From: Thamnocephalis sphaerospora
Lineage: Eukaryota > Zoopagomycota > Zoopagomycetes > Zoopagales > Sigmoideomycetaceae
Length of the DNA stretch: 50,440 nt
Assembly (NCBI GenBank): GCA_003614735.1
Contig: KZ992469.1
Location: 1 to 50,440, forward strand
Direction of reading: 5' to 3'
The notes beneath the pieces are model-generated. The model made no database searches. It was given only the letters and a program-made list of their open reading frames with translations, and had not been told where the DNA came from. Position numbers and translations under genes: made by a program. Positions 1 to 9,823 of the stretch are shown in pieces; position 1 is the first letter of the stretch, and every line of letters starts with the position of its first letter.

Positions 1-2203
1 CATTGGTCAGCTGCGCATCAGCTTGAAGGATAGCATCGCGCGCGTTTGTGAAGCTTGGCCGGCACGGCTGCAGCTTCATGCCATCGATGACCAGCTGCAG
101 GGCCAAGGTGTTGCCATGCTTGGGCGACGCCGAGTACCAGTCTTCGGTAAAGCCGTGCTTGTCCACCAGGTTCCAGTAAAGCTCGTAAAGCATCTCAGCC
201 CAGACGGCACCCTTGGCGTGTACGCCCCAGTAGCCAGCCCGGTTCATCCATGCAAACGTCTCGGGATTGGTCGTGGTGTTGGTGGAGTAGGGGAAGCGGC
301 GGATGCCATTGCCGCCATTGGCGTACTCGCCCATGGCAAAGTTGGTCTCGCGCGTGTGCTCGGGGCGCATGCGTAGAATGGTGGCAACAAAGTCGCCCCA
401 GCCTTCACCCATGCCGCCCGACTCGCCCCACCCGAGGCATCCACTGTTGTCGGGACCACCGGTGAGGCGGATGGAGAGTCCGTGCGTGTACTCGTGTGTG
501 ATGATACCGCCTTCCAGATCGCCATCACGATACGGCTGGATGACATTCCATACGTACATGCGCATCTTGCCGTGACCGCCGTCCGGCGGGGTGGCAAAGT
601 TGGCATTGTTGTAGCCGGAGCCGTCTTGCGCTGACGCAATCACGCCGTCACCACCCTGACCACCGCGGCCAAAGTTGTTGTTCTGGAAGTTACCGGATGC
701 CTCTGTGAAGCCATACTGGTAGTAAAGGTCGTGCAGCACGTTGTTCCAGTAGAACAGGTTGGTCACGGCCGCGTCCACATAAGTGTCCGGCTCTTGCTTA
801 AGCGAAAGCGGAAAGTCGAACGTGAGGCCGTCCTTGGTGTCCTTGCCATGCGGACGGTAGTTGTTGCGCCAGCGGCCATACTCGCCATCGCGGTTCTCGC
901 TTGCCACAACGTTGTTGCCTCGTGTCTCGTTGTACGCATGCTTTCCATCCACCTGGTGCCAGCCGAGCGGTGAGGCAGTCTCGTCAGCCGGATCGACGAT
1001 GAGCTTCCGTTCGCCGTCAATTGGATCGTTGGTACCGAGCGGGTAGACGCGGTACGCAGCAGGCGGCACACGCGAGTGGGTGGCATAGTCGGGAAGCTTG
1101 GTAAGCAGACGGCCTGCGTCCTGCTGGGCCACTGCATCCGATACCCAATCAACTAGCTGCAGCACTTTGCCGGTGCGTGCATCCACCTGCGAATGATACC
1201 ACGACTGCTCCATCTCGGTTTGCAGGTCCCAGACTAGGCGCAATGTACGGCCGCCATCCACAGCCAGATAGGCCGGCTGCACCGGGCATGGCGACAGTGC
1301 ATAGGGCACGTTGATCAGAGTGGTTGTAGGCTGACCACGCAGCGTACTGCCAGCCACCAGCTTGACCTTGTCCGGGTGCGCTACTTCCTGGTGAATATGA
1401 CGCGAAAACGCAAAGAGTGCGTCCTTGGGGCTAAGCAGGCCGTGACTGCCATCCATCAGGTTGTCAGAGCCATTCTCGTCAACACCCCAAAGTGCGCGGG
1501 CGCTAAGTCGACTGCGGTGCGTAGTGCTGTGGGAAATGGTGAAGCGGGCAGGAGTAGTGCCACGCAGCTTGGGAAAGATAGTCTTGAAGAGCGACAACAA
1601 GCTGTGGTCCTGCGTTCCCGACGATGATTCGGTGGAGGCCATCGATGGCTCCTCCTCCTCCTCCGCATCATCAGCATCATCCTCGATGTCTGGCTCGGCG
1701 GGCAAGTCCAAGCCTTCTTTGGTGCCTCGATACACGCTCTCGCCCATGGAGATGATCTGGCCGTGGCGGTCAACGTTGACGTTGATATCGGCATTGAGCA
1801 CTTCAAGACCGTTGACGATCTGGCGCAGATAAATGTGGCTCACGCCGTTGTGCTGCGAGGTGTAAGCGCTCTTCACACGGACATCTTCATCGGTCAGGCC
1901 AGTCTGCTTGAAAAGGTGCGCGAGTGCCATGTCCACGGCGCGTTCCAGCACGGGTGCCCTTATGTCTTGGCTGCCGGCGTCAGAGTGGTCTGGCATGACA
2001 AACAGTGCTGGGGCACCGCCGTCGACGGCACGGCTGGGCGATAGCATGTCAAAAGACTGCTGCACATCTGGGCCAAAGGACGGGAACGAAACACGCGCAG
2101 CGTCCACGCCAAGACCATTCTGGCCAGAATGCGTAGCGCTAGCTAGCAGCAAAGCTGCCGCTGCGACGGCCAACAGGGCCGATCGGGTAGTGAGTGCACT
2201 CAT
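1..2203 (-). CDS. Fungalysin-type extracellular metalloprotease (M36), 3' end outside the window
   Basis: A secreted zinc endopeptidase. The frame is open for 734 codons from an ATG at 2203 to the window edge, with no intron needed. The product starts with a hydrophobic signal peptide (about residues 1-24, Ala/Leu-rich). It is followed by a fungalysin/thermolysin propeptide (FTP) domain around residues 75-130, an acidic Glu/Asp run (about 175-190), and the peptidase domain. The zinc motif HEYTH lies at 482-496 (about residue 570), and a downstream GEGWGDF supplies the third ligand Glu, as in M36 enzymes. The family normally matures by removal of the propeptide outside the cell and degrades protein such as keratin, collagen or elastin. 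The C-terminal end is missing only because the window stops. Family assignment is firm; substrate is unknown. Confidence 0.95.
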   Translation of the reverse strand, partial: MSALTTRSALLAVAAAALLLASATHSGQNGLGVDAARVSFPSFGPDVQQSFDMLSPSRAVDGGAPALFVMPDHSDAGSQDIRAPVLERAVDMALAHLFKQTGLTDEDVRVKSAYTSQHNGVSHIYLRQIVNGLEVLNADINVNVDRHGQIISMGESVYRGTKEGLDLPAEPDIEDDADDAEEEEEPSMASTESSSGTQDHSLLSLFKTIFPKLRGTTPARFTISHSTTHRSRLSARALWGVDENGSDNLMDGSHGLLSPKDALFAFSRHIHQEVAHPDKVKLVAGSTLRGQPTTTLINVPYALSPCPVQPAYLAVDGGRTLRLVWDLQTEMEQSWYHSQVDARTGKVLQLVDWVSDAVAQQDAGRLLTKLPDYATHSRVPPAAYRVYPLGTNDPIDGERKLIVDPADETASPLGWHQVDGKHAYNETRGNNVVASENRDGEYGRWRNNYRPHGKDTKDGLTFDFPLSLKQEPDTYVDAAVTNLFYWNNVLHDLYYQYGFTEASGNFQNNNFGRGGQGGDGVIASAQDGSGYNNANFATPPDGGHGKMRMYVWNVIQPYRDGDLEGGIITHEYTHGLSIRLTGGPDNSGCLGWGESGGMGEGWGDFVATILRMRPEHTRETNFAMGEYANGGNGIRRFPYSTNTTTNPETFAWMNRAGYWGVHAKGAVWAEMLYELYWNLVDKHGFTEDWYSASPKHGNTLALQLVIDGMKLQPCRPSFTNARDAILQADAQLTN

Positions 2204-3221
2204 GGCAAGAGACCCGGCAAGAACAGTGTGGCGTTGCAGGCTGCCGGTGCTGGTGCGGCAAAAAAGGTATAAATTTACACTGGATGGCGGTTACAGCTAC
2301 AGGTGGCGCAGCGCAGGTAGGTGTAGTCGGGTTAGCTGTAGGTGGCTGCGGTGATTGGGTGTTGTGGAAGCGTGATGAGAACAGGAGACGAGTAGAGAGA
2401 GTGTGTGTGTGATGTAGACAGGAAGAGCGGTGGACGATGAGGTGCTAGGGTGTTGATGAGAGGAAAGCGAAGCAAGTCACGCTGCTAGCGCCTTTACATA
2501 CTTGATGATTCACCCTCGCCGGGGATAAAACAGGTCACATGGGCGCCGATAGACAAGAATGGCGCGGATTGGTGTTGCGATGGCGTGGTCTTCCCACCGG
2601 TCAAAGCATGCAGCAAGCCAACAAGCCATATTACGTCGGCAAGCGCCGCGGTTTTTCGGTAACAGGTGCCGTCGAAGCCTACGTTTGTGGTCACCGTCAC
2701 GCAACCAGGCAACGCAGGAGTATGCAGTCTGACGTTGAGCCGCTGTTGGAGCATGCATACATCAACCGCCCCTCTTGCCCATGCATCAGCGGAGTTCAGC
2801 GCGGAACCAGTACTTTGACGTCCGCAGCGACTAGACCAGAGCAGCTGCGTGCGCAGGAGACGACCCAACGCAGGAGTAAGCATGGCGAGGACTTTGGCGG
2901 CTTGCCGTGTATGCATGTGAGTTCAAGCGCTGTTGCGCCGACACCGACACGGGGATGCGAAGACGAAAGTGTAAGCGGAGAAAGCGACGGGGACAAACAC
3001 CCGTACCACTGCGTAGCCAGTATCCGGTTTACCACCCGCCGGGCAATAGTCCGACGTCTTTGCAGCCAGTTTGGTTTGAGCTGGGCTGAACGCGACCCGT
3101 CCTTGGCCGCATCGATAGTATCCACGCCGGTGAGCATACCCACATGCTTGGTAGCCGCTGCTTCCAGCTGCACGTCATCTCCGCCGTGCATCCAAGACTA
3201 ACCAGTCACCAGTCGGCTGCA
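2204..3221. other. Intergenic stretch without a recognisable gene
   Basis: About 1 kb upstream of the fungalysin start. Open frames exist on both strands (for example 2539-3201 + and 2494-2916 -), but they overlap, have no recognisable domain and end in no credible splice structure. It probably holds the fungalysin promoter and the 5' region of the next gene. I see no RNA gene or repeat here. Confidence 0.4.
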
Positions 3222-4566
3222 ATGCCAAATGCCCCATTGGCTGCTGACCTATGCCTGACCCCGTACGTTGGTGTGCTCCTGTATCCTGTACAAGATTTTG
3301 CCAAGAGTGCAACACCGCACCTAGCCGCAAATATCATAAAGATTTCGCTCTGTTACAGGTACCTTTGGATTATACTGGAGGAGAGTGGCCACGACGCAGA
3401 TAGCAGGTACGCATACTGCTATAGCAGTAACGCATTTGTAATTGACAGTCGTAGCGGCTACAGAGCGGGTGATAATGCGCAGGTGCTTGCATCGTTAGCG
3501 GTGAACACCAGCTGCCATCAGCTGGCCCTGGCGCTGGAAGCGCAAAGAGGATACACCGCAAACACCAGTAACGGCGATATGGCGGTGATACGCATTCTTT
3601 GGTCCGCCTCTCCAACACAGTCCGCGCAGTTGATAGCCAAGCTATACCAAACCTCACTTGCTCAACCCCCCTCGCTAATCGGCGGCAACAAAAAACCCTT
3701 GGCGCACTCAGTACCAACGCTACAGCTGCCTTGGTACAGCTCCCTGGTAGCGGCAATAGAGAGCACCGTAAGTGTAGAGCGCTACCTGATTGGTATTTTC
3801 GGAAACTAAACGAATTGCGTTTGCAGCATGAGACATTCCTGCTGGCGTCTGGATTCTTCAATCCACTCACCGCGCAGATTGCCCTTACTCTCGCAGACCT
3901 ACCTACACTTTTCAAGAATATTGCACCATGTAGCCACCAACGGCCCAACAATGCCGGCAACTCCAACGTCGATGGAAACTGGCTAAATCAGTGCAAGTCA
4001 GGGTGGTAAAAGAGCTCGCAAAATACCTGTCGCACAGCACTTTGGTATGTGTGCGTAATGCAGCAAGGTGAATGACATGCCGCTTATCCTTTTAGCCTAC
4101 AGGCACAATTTTCCGACCTGCTGAACGCGCCCATTGATGGTGAATCAGGCTTAGACGCTGTCTCACTGGATGGCCCGTCCACTAGACGCTAGTGCGGCAA
4201 ACATTTTGCGTAGTGCATGAGCAACCATGATGCATTTTTGCATGCGATCTCACCGACGATAGCACGAGTATACGTCGCCTTGCTACGCGACAGCAGGTCG
4301 CTGTAGGTGGGACACTGCTCCTAGCCACGCGGGCCTTTCTCCGCAGCTTAGTCGACAAAGCAAATCAGCAACGGGCGATTGGTCGACGTGGCACATTAGC
4401 TGGATCGCTGGCGGAAAGCAGCGACAGCAGCGTTGGCGACAAAAATACAGCAGCAACAGACTCGGCCATGCTTGTGCCGTTCCATGTCTACAAAGCGCTG
4501 TTTGGCTATCCAGATCAGTTTGATTTTCTTACCAACCGATATCTCAAAGCAAAAAAAGCTGGGTAG
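3222..4566 (+). CDS. Unknown intron-rich gene, helical C-terminal half
   Basis: I do not recognise the family. Proposed exons are 3222-3767, 3827-3929, 3992-4044, 4103-4139, 4186-4209, 4263-4296 and 4347-4566. Every junction keeps the reading phase. Several introns have strong signals, such as GTAAGT at 3768, with ACTAAAC before TTTGCAG at 3826. The joined C-terminal half looks like a real protein: leucine-rich helical segments, then a Ser/Asp-rich linker, and an end containing PFHVYKALFGYPDQF before a basic tail and the stop. The first exon is less convincing. It contains possible extra introns (around 3360 and 3408-3451), so the start at 3222 is only a guess. The next gene begins within about 170 bp. 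The product may be a subunit of a helical complex, but no function can be claimed. Confidence 0.5.
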
Positions 4567-4733
4567 TCTAATAAACCGATGGGTAGCACAATAGCGCAGC
4601 CATCTGGACGATTGTTTTCGTTTCTCCTGTGCATTCTTTCGCCATGCATCAGCCAGCAACTCGGCTAACCAGCACAGAAACAGCAGCAAGACCGGCAGTG
4701 AGCTTGGCAACTGTGGGTCACACCGCTGCAAGC

Positions 4734-5604
4734 ATGCGCAGGCTGGACTATGGCCGAATAGCACGGCTGGTGGAGGCGACGGGCGGTACATTGCCGGCAA
4801 GTAGGACGGGCAGACCAGGAAACACTTGTATTAACAGGCAGTGCAGGCAGTCAGGACTGAACGTGTGCAAGACGACCATACGGTACAGCTGGCAGAGGCT
4901 TTCCACGCTCTAGAGGCAGTAGAGCAGCGTTTGTGGCAGGTAAGTGCAGCGAGTGTTGCTTTTACGGCGCATGCTGACTGCGTCAAACATAGGCACGAGA
5001 CAACTTGGCAACAAGCACCTGGCAAAGCAGGACATTCGATGTGCTTCATGTGACATCTATTGGTGCGTGTAGTGGGCATCAGTTGCAAGCAATCTTATGG
5101 CACGTCACTCATGTGGCCAGGCAGAACAACGCGCGGTGGCACTGGACCGTTTTGCCGAGCAGATACACCGCCTTTTGGATCGTCGAGGCACGCTTTTGAA
5201 TATGCTAAAGCAGCCGCACATTGGAGAGCATGTTGTTGTAGCACCGGCGGATCAAAAGTGAGTATTAGTCGTCAGGAAACATATGTCGCTGCGCGCTGAC
5301 TGCATGTACGCAGACTACTCGCCAGCACGCTGCAGGATATTGCGCGTTCGTTGACTTGCTACGCTGACGATACTGCCACTGCACGCTGGTTGCAAAGCGC
5401 GAATTTGATCGACTCGGCTATGGTACGTGGCGCCGTGGGTACAATGCAGTGTGGTATAGCTGACTGCTGCGACGATGGGGCCATACACGGCCTGCGTAGA
5501 CAGATGCACTTGCGCAGGTAACTGCAGTTGTGGCCATGTACGGCAACTATGCCGACGCACTATCGACGGCCGGCGATCGTCTGGATGAGCTGGCCAGTAC
5601 TTAG
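4734..5604 (+). CDS. Small coiled-coil protein, possibly augmin (HAUS2-like)
   Basis: Six short exons (4734-4800, 4842-4939, 4993-5062, 5125-5257, 5314-5422, 5518-5604) join in phase into a protein of about 190 residues, ending at TAG 5602-5604. It is mostly alpha-helical with heptad-like stretches (HALEAVEQRLWQ, ALDRFAEQIHRLLDRR). A segment with LLNMLKQP followed by a VVVAPADQK-type helix resembles the C-terminal half of HAUS augmin-like subunit 2 in my memory. That is a weak resemblance and unverified. An in-frame ATG at 4629 could extend the N-terminus by 35 residues. Two acceptors here use the second of two closely spaced AGs. If the assignment were right, the protein would act in microtubule-dependent microtubule nucleation. 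Treat it as a coiled-coil protein of unknown function. Confidence 0.5.
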
Positions 5605-5695
5605 CCTACTGGAAATTATCACACAGACTACGTGCGTAGTGATTATGTACAGACGGCCTGTTTATTGTGCCTATCATCTCTAGCCATGTCATTAT

Positions 5696-6169
5696 CTAGA
5701 ATTTCTCCTCGAGACATAGAATTAGCTGTCCGCCCCTGGTACGGACACGAGTGACCAGTGTGGCGTTCTTGAGTGACTGCATCTTCTCTGGGATCCTTCG
5801 CACGCCGGACAGATTATTGATGCCGGTGCTCTTGGGGCAATTGTTGAAACCGTAGAACTTGAGCGCCGAGCAGAATTCGGTGACATCTTTCTTGAGAACA
5901 TGAGCGTCTGGTCTTCCCGTGCGCTTCAAGGTCACGGTGGCTACGTTCTGGTTGCCGAGTGCCCGGCTAAGCGATCCCTGTAGGCTGGCACGATAGTTTC
6001 TGCCAGAGGCGTGGCCGTCTGGCGTGTAGGTCAGCTTGTCAATGTGGAAGAGAGCCCTGTTGCCGCCACAGTTGGTAATATATTTAGTGAGTTTCTGAGC
6101 TTCGGCGGGACTGCTGTAGAGTGCGGATGCCATGACCAGGCCAACGGTGGCAATGAACGAGAGCTTCAT
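5696..6169 (-). CDS. Small secreted ML (MD-2-related lipid-recognition/NPC2-like) domain protein
   Basis: A single-exon 157-residue protein. A clear signal peptide (about residues 1-24, ending ...SSPAEAQ) precedes a mature region of about 130 residues. The region holds a CGG near its start, a PDG...G turn, a C-containing centre with NNCPKSTG, and a LCLEEKF end. The pairing of cysteines and the all-beta pattern fit ML-domain lipid-transfer proteins (phosphatidylglycerol/phosphatidylinositol transfer protein or NPC2 family), which bind a lipid in a beta sandwich. That call rests on pattern, not on alignment. A TATA box (TATAAAA on the - strand at 6281-6287) lies about 110 bp upstream. The gene converges on the + strand coiled-coil gene that ends at 5604. 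Confidence 0.7.
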   Translation of the reverse strand: MKLSFIATVGLVMASALYSSPAEAQKLTKYITNCGGNRALFHIDKLTYTPDGHASGRNYRASLQGSLSRALGNQNVATVTLKRTGRPDAHVLKKDVTEFCSALKFYGFNNCPKSTGINNLSGVRRIPEKMQSLKNATLVTRVRTRGGQLILCLEEKF

Positions 6170-6280
6170 GGTGAAATTATGGTAGTGGTGCAGAAGCAGG
6201 TAGACGGTGGCTTGAGCGAGCGCTTGACTGTGTTGTGGTGTGCAGATGACAAGCCAATATTCGGAACAAGACGATCGCGC

Positions 6281-6287
6281 TTTTATA
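6281..6287 (-). promoter_or_regulatory. TATA box of the ML-like gene
   Basis: The - strand reads CTATAAAAG about 110 bp upstream of the ATG at 6169. This is a canonical TATA element in a usual position for a strongly expressed secreted protein gene. Confidence 0.6.
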
Positions 6288-6903
6288 GCTACGCGGTACT
6301 AGCGCGATCTAACTAACACCAGTACGCGCTTGAATGTCTACGCAACCCGTCATCGGCGGCCGTGCCACATGGGTGTGACAACAGACAGCACATCTCCAAC
6401 ATCAGCGCTACGCCTGTAAAGCTGCATGTTGCATTACGCGGCTAGGCACGGCTTACGCTTGCAGGACGATGATGATTGGCACCCACGATGCTGTCCACCT
6501 AATGCCAGCAGGCTGCTCAAATCAGACACGCAGCATGCGGCAGAGCTGGCTGTGTACGGGAGGCCCATGCGCAAGTTTATCCATGACGACGATGCACCCA
6601 TGAAGCGCACGTATTCACCAATCGTCGCTAGCATCATCTCACGCTGACAGGCAGCATTGGCACGTAGACTGTGCTTCTATGTAGATATCCGGGTCCACCA
6701 ATCTTTCGCACTACATTGGTTGTCTGTCCGGGGCAGCAACGCCAGCCGGTAAATTCGATGTGTTTGCTCAGCGCATTTGCGACCGCGGGCATCATCCTAC
6801 TACGATACCGTCAAGGTGTTGAGTACAGGAACGGCGCTGACCTGTAGATGGTACCCAGTGACTGGCTGTCACGCTATGCCACGTCACTCTTTTCGCCCCT
6901 AGC
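6288..6903. other. Intergenic or possible upstream exons
   Basis: Lies between a - strand and a + strand gene, so it should contain two promoters. Around 6426-6650 a + strand frame ends in a Ser/Pro/basic stretch and is followed by GTATTC...CTGACAG, which could be an intron. It may belong to the 5' part of the coiled-coil gene starting at 6904, but I could not connect it in phase. Confidence 0.3.
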
Positions 6904-7520
6904 ATGTTTCGCTTTACAGCACGCACACCTGACGTCCCAGTGGCGCACTCGACACTCACCCTCGGCCAGATTCTTGCAGATCTAGCCGAAGACAGGGCTC
7001 GACCGGCAGAGGGTGCGTAGTGCGACAAGCAGCGCCGGCTGGCAGTGATGAATCTACAAATAGTACTCTAACAGAGTCTTTGCCAGCAGCGCGCACAGCC
7101 ACCAACTCTGCGCATCGTCTAGACGAGCTGTACAACGAGCTACAGGTATTATCTCAGACGCAAGAATCGCCGCACCCGGCAAAAGAGCCAGCAGACAGCA
7201 GGGTGAGACGGCGCGGCGGCAAAAAGACAGACACACACAACACACACAGCCACAGCACGGGTATCGACAGTAGAACGTCGACCACCAAAGACGATATCGT
7301 AGCGGACGAGTCGGAGAAGGATCGAGAAGGTGCCCAAGAGCGCCGAGAACGCGCTAAAGAGGAAAAGGCACTAGAGCTGTGCGATCTACTGGCGGAGCAG
7401 CACGCACGACTTTGCGCGACAACAGAACACGCCAAAGCACCACTGATCATGGCATTGCAGGAGCAACGCGAAGACGCGAATAGACTCTTGGACGGCCTGA
7501 CGCGCATTTCCACTCGCTAG
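6904..7520 (+). CDS. Charged coiled-coil protein of unknown function
   Basis: Two exons, 6904-7012 and 7075-7520, join in phase through a 62-nt intron (GTGCGT...TCTAACAG) into a protein of about 184 residues. The first exon gives a short ordered N-terminus (FRFTARTPDVPV...). The second holds a helix (HRLDELYNELQ) and a basic patch (RVRRRGGKK). A long charged coiled coil rich in Glu, Arg and Lys follows (EGAQERRERAKEEKALELC), and the end is ...RLLDGLTRISTR. No catalytic motif is visible. Upstream exons are possible, so the N-terminus is uncertain. An optional internal intron near 7146-7201 cannot be excluded. Confidence 0.5.
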
Positions 7521-8654
7521 TTAGTTCACTATAATGTACTAGTGTGTACCGGCCATGATCCACTTTCATCGAGTGCAACTGCCTCGCTGGTGCCTGTACA
7601 ATGAGCACAACTTGGTGGGCGCTGCGAAAAGGCGATGCTGTAATGCGACATTGCACCCAAATTGTCAAATGTTTTGCCCGTGTTGCTTCGACGCACACTG
7701 CTAAGACTGCGCGCGACATGTACTGGCCGCAGTATGATTGTCAATGTTTGAGACTGTGAGCCCTTACAGCTAAAGTATGCTACGTTACCGTTCGAAACCT
7801 GGAGCACGGCGTCACAAGTCATTAGAGCAATAGACGATCCTCTTATTCCATGACTTCTCCTTACCGTTGACCCATCCCGGCTAATTTGCAAAGTTTTAGA
7901 CGCCACGCAGACCAGGAAAACCTCCATGCTGGCTGAAACATGGCTTGTTATCACAGTGCAAACATTTAGCGACAAACCCAAGCACACCTTTCCCTTGCTG
8001 TAGCAGATTACGCCTAAAGTACGGTTTCAAAATTCACCCCTCTTTACGGTCGCTATACGGGAGTCCCACAAGGTGTCCGCACTCTTTGACTGTGCTGCTG
8101 GGTTTTCACCGATGCGAAAGCGCCAGGATATCCGCTTATGGCAACGTATTCTAGCGGTGAGTTGCATATTCGATAAGTGCAGGGGGTATAAATGGGCGAG
8201 ACGTAGTTTGTAACTAAATGATGCCTGAAACAGCGTAAGATTGTAATACTTTGCTTTCTTAAGCAAGTGTATCGCGATTGGTGTCGAGTCGGTTACAACG
8301 TCGGATGCATCTATTATTTGCGTTGAATAAGCTGTCTTTGGCTGTGTCATCATGGAATCAGGACCCGAAGCGATACTACTCAATGTAGCAGCCCCCATCC
8401 CTGTTACATGCTGCAGAGCACAATCTCAGCCAGGGCACCCGCCTGTCCCGTCACCACTGGTGGACCCCTGCCTTCTGTATGACACTATTGGATTGCTACG
8501 TGCCTGCTAGTATAAATACGCCACATCAGAGTAGGGAATGTATCTCAAGGCACACAAGCTTGCATACAATCGCACCAATCCACCTTCACAATCAGAGCAG
8601 GTATCTGACAAATCGCATCTCCACAGCAACGCTGAATCACCATCTCAATTCACC
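7521..8654. other. Intergenic region with two TATA-like elements
   Basis: About 1.1 kb without a convincing gene. Open frames on the - strand (7529-7987, 8027-8398) lack family features. TATAAATG at 8187-8194 on the + strand is not followed by an obvious coding exon. TATAAATA at 8511-8518 belongs to the gene starting at 8655. Confidence 0.4.
8511..8518 (+). promoter_or_regulatory. TATA box of the secreted glycine-rich gene
   Basis: TATAAATA lies 137 bp upstream of the signal-peptide ATG at 8655. An in-frame ATG at 8538 also follows it. Starting there would put 39 polar residues before the signal peptide, so it is probably in the leader or not used. Confidence 0.6.
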
Positions 8655-9170
8655 ATGAAGTTCTCCATTGTGTGCATTGCTCTGGCAGCCATTTCTGCAG
8701 CGGTAGCGGTGGTTGAGGCTGCGCCCACCTCCAGCTATGGTGGAAAGGGCGCCGATACGTACGCCTCGAATGATGGTTATGGCTCTAACGGCGGAGCCGA
8801 CAAGTATAGCGGTGGCAACTCGGACAACTACAGCGGCAGCTACGGCAAGGGAGGCGCTGGTGGCAAGGACTATGGCAGCAACAATGCTGGTGGCAATTGG
8901 TCCAGCGGCTCTGATAACTCTGGCGGCGTCGATAATGCTGGCAGCGACAACAGCAGCGACAATAGCAGCGGTGGTTCTGACAATTCCAACGACAGCAGCT
9001 ATGGCGGTGGCCGTGACAGCGACAATTCCGACAGCAGCTATGGCGGTGGCCGTGACAGCGACAATTCCGACAGCAGCTATGGTGGCGGCCGTGACAACGA
9101 CAGTTCCGACGGCGGCTATGGTAGCGGTGGCAATGACAATAGTAACGATGGCGGCTATGGCGGCTACTAA
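8655..9170 (+). CDS. Secreted Gly/Ser/Asn/Asp-rich repeat protein
   Basis: A 171-residue protein with a strong signal peptide (MKFSIVCIALAAISAAVAVVEA). The rest is low-complexity: glycine, serine, asparagine, aspartate and tyrosine, with no cysteine. Its second half repeats a unit of the type SDNSDSSYGGGRD three times with very similar DNA, then degenerates to GGYGSGGNDN and ends ...DGGYGGY. I chose the start at 8655 because the signal peptide begins there, although the frame is open from 8538. Such proteins are usually cell-wall, adhesive or surface-coating components. No enzymatic function is expected. The repeat DNA also leaves long open frames in other frames and on the - strand, which I regard as shadows. 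Confidence 0.85.
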   Translation: MKFSIVCIALAAISAAVAVVEAAPTSSYGGKGADTYASNDGYGSNGGADKYSGGNSDNYSGSYGKGGAGGKDYGSNNAGGNWSSGSDNSGGVDNAGSDNSSDNSSGGSDNSNDSSYGGGRDSDNSDSSYGGGRDSDNSDSSYGGGRDNDSSDGGYGSGGNDNSNDGGYGGY

Positions 9171-9535
9171 ACGCCGACACCTTCGCAAAGTGAGCTGCTT
9201 GCTGTGCTCTCCACTGCGCTATATGCAACGTATAAAATGGCATATATTAGCATTATTGATTTGGCTGGCAATGACATGTACTCGTTCAACCGTACATCAT
9301 CCAGTAGTTCTGTGTGTAGCCATTCTCGCGTAATATCCGCTTGGGACCTGCGTCAGCTGCTTTGCCGTCTCCTGCTCATGCACCAATTGAATCTACGATC
9401 GCAAAGTGAAATCGTATTAGAACAGCGTGGCAAGCCCAGCTAAAAGCATAGGTTTAGCATTGCCGACAACACGGGTGGATAAGTGTGGATGCTGGCTCAC
9501 GCAAACACGACACGCCGCTAAAGCGAAAAGAAACC
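9171..9535. other. Intergenic, nothing identified
   Basis: About 365 bp downstream of the glycine-rich gene. It contains TATAAAATGG-like sequence at 9231-9240 but no credible exon of its own. It may be the 3' UTR of that gene and the promoter of the next. Confidence 0.4.
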
Positions 9536-9799
9536 ATGTCGTTGCAATGGCAACCATCTGTGACTGTACCTGCCACCCCGCTCTCCCAGCTCCCCTTGGA
9601 CTTTCGGATGCAGGTGTTGGTAGCTTGATCGGCCAACGCACTCATGAGCGTGGGTGCAGATGCGTGTGACGCCAGACTCGAGTCTATGCGTCCTGGCACG
9701 CAAAATGAAACTGAACTCACCCACTACGAAGTAAACAGCCGGCGCGTCGCTTTGGCACAGCAAACTCTTTTAGCTGCGCTTGCTCGCCACTTTGTTTAG
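9536..9799 (+). CDS. Small helical protein, gene model uncertain
   Basis: The 3' part (from an ATG at 9642 to TAG at 9797-9799) gives a helical stretch with NETELTHYEVNSRRVALAQQ and the end LLAALARHFV, which looks like real coding. An upstream exon from 9536 encodes a Pro/Leu-rich N-terminus (MSLQWQPSV...PLDFRMQ). I found no canonical splice pair that joins the two in phase. The stop lies only 24 bp before the ATG of the cyclin gene. I do not recognise the family. It could be a small subunit of a helical complex. Confidence 0.35.
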
Positions 9800-9823
9800 G
9801 CCGCACCGGATCGCGCATGAATC

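Noticed and set aside
2539-3201. 220-codon + strand open frame upstream of the fungalysin
   Set aside because: No signal, domain or biased composition, and a similar frame lies on the opposite strand; no splice structure supports it.
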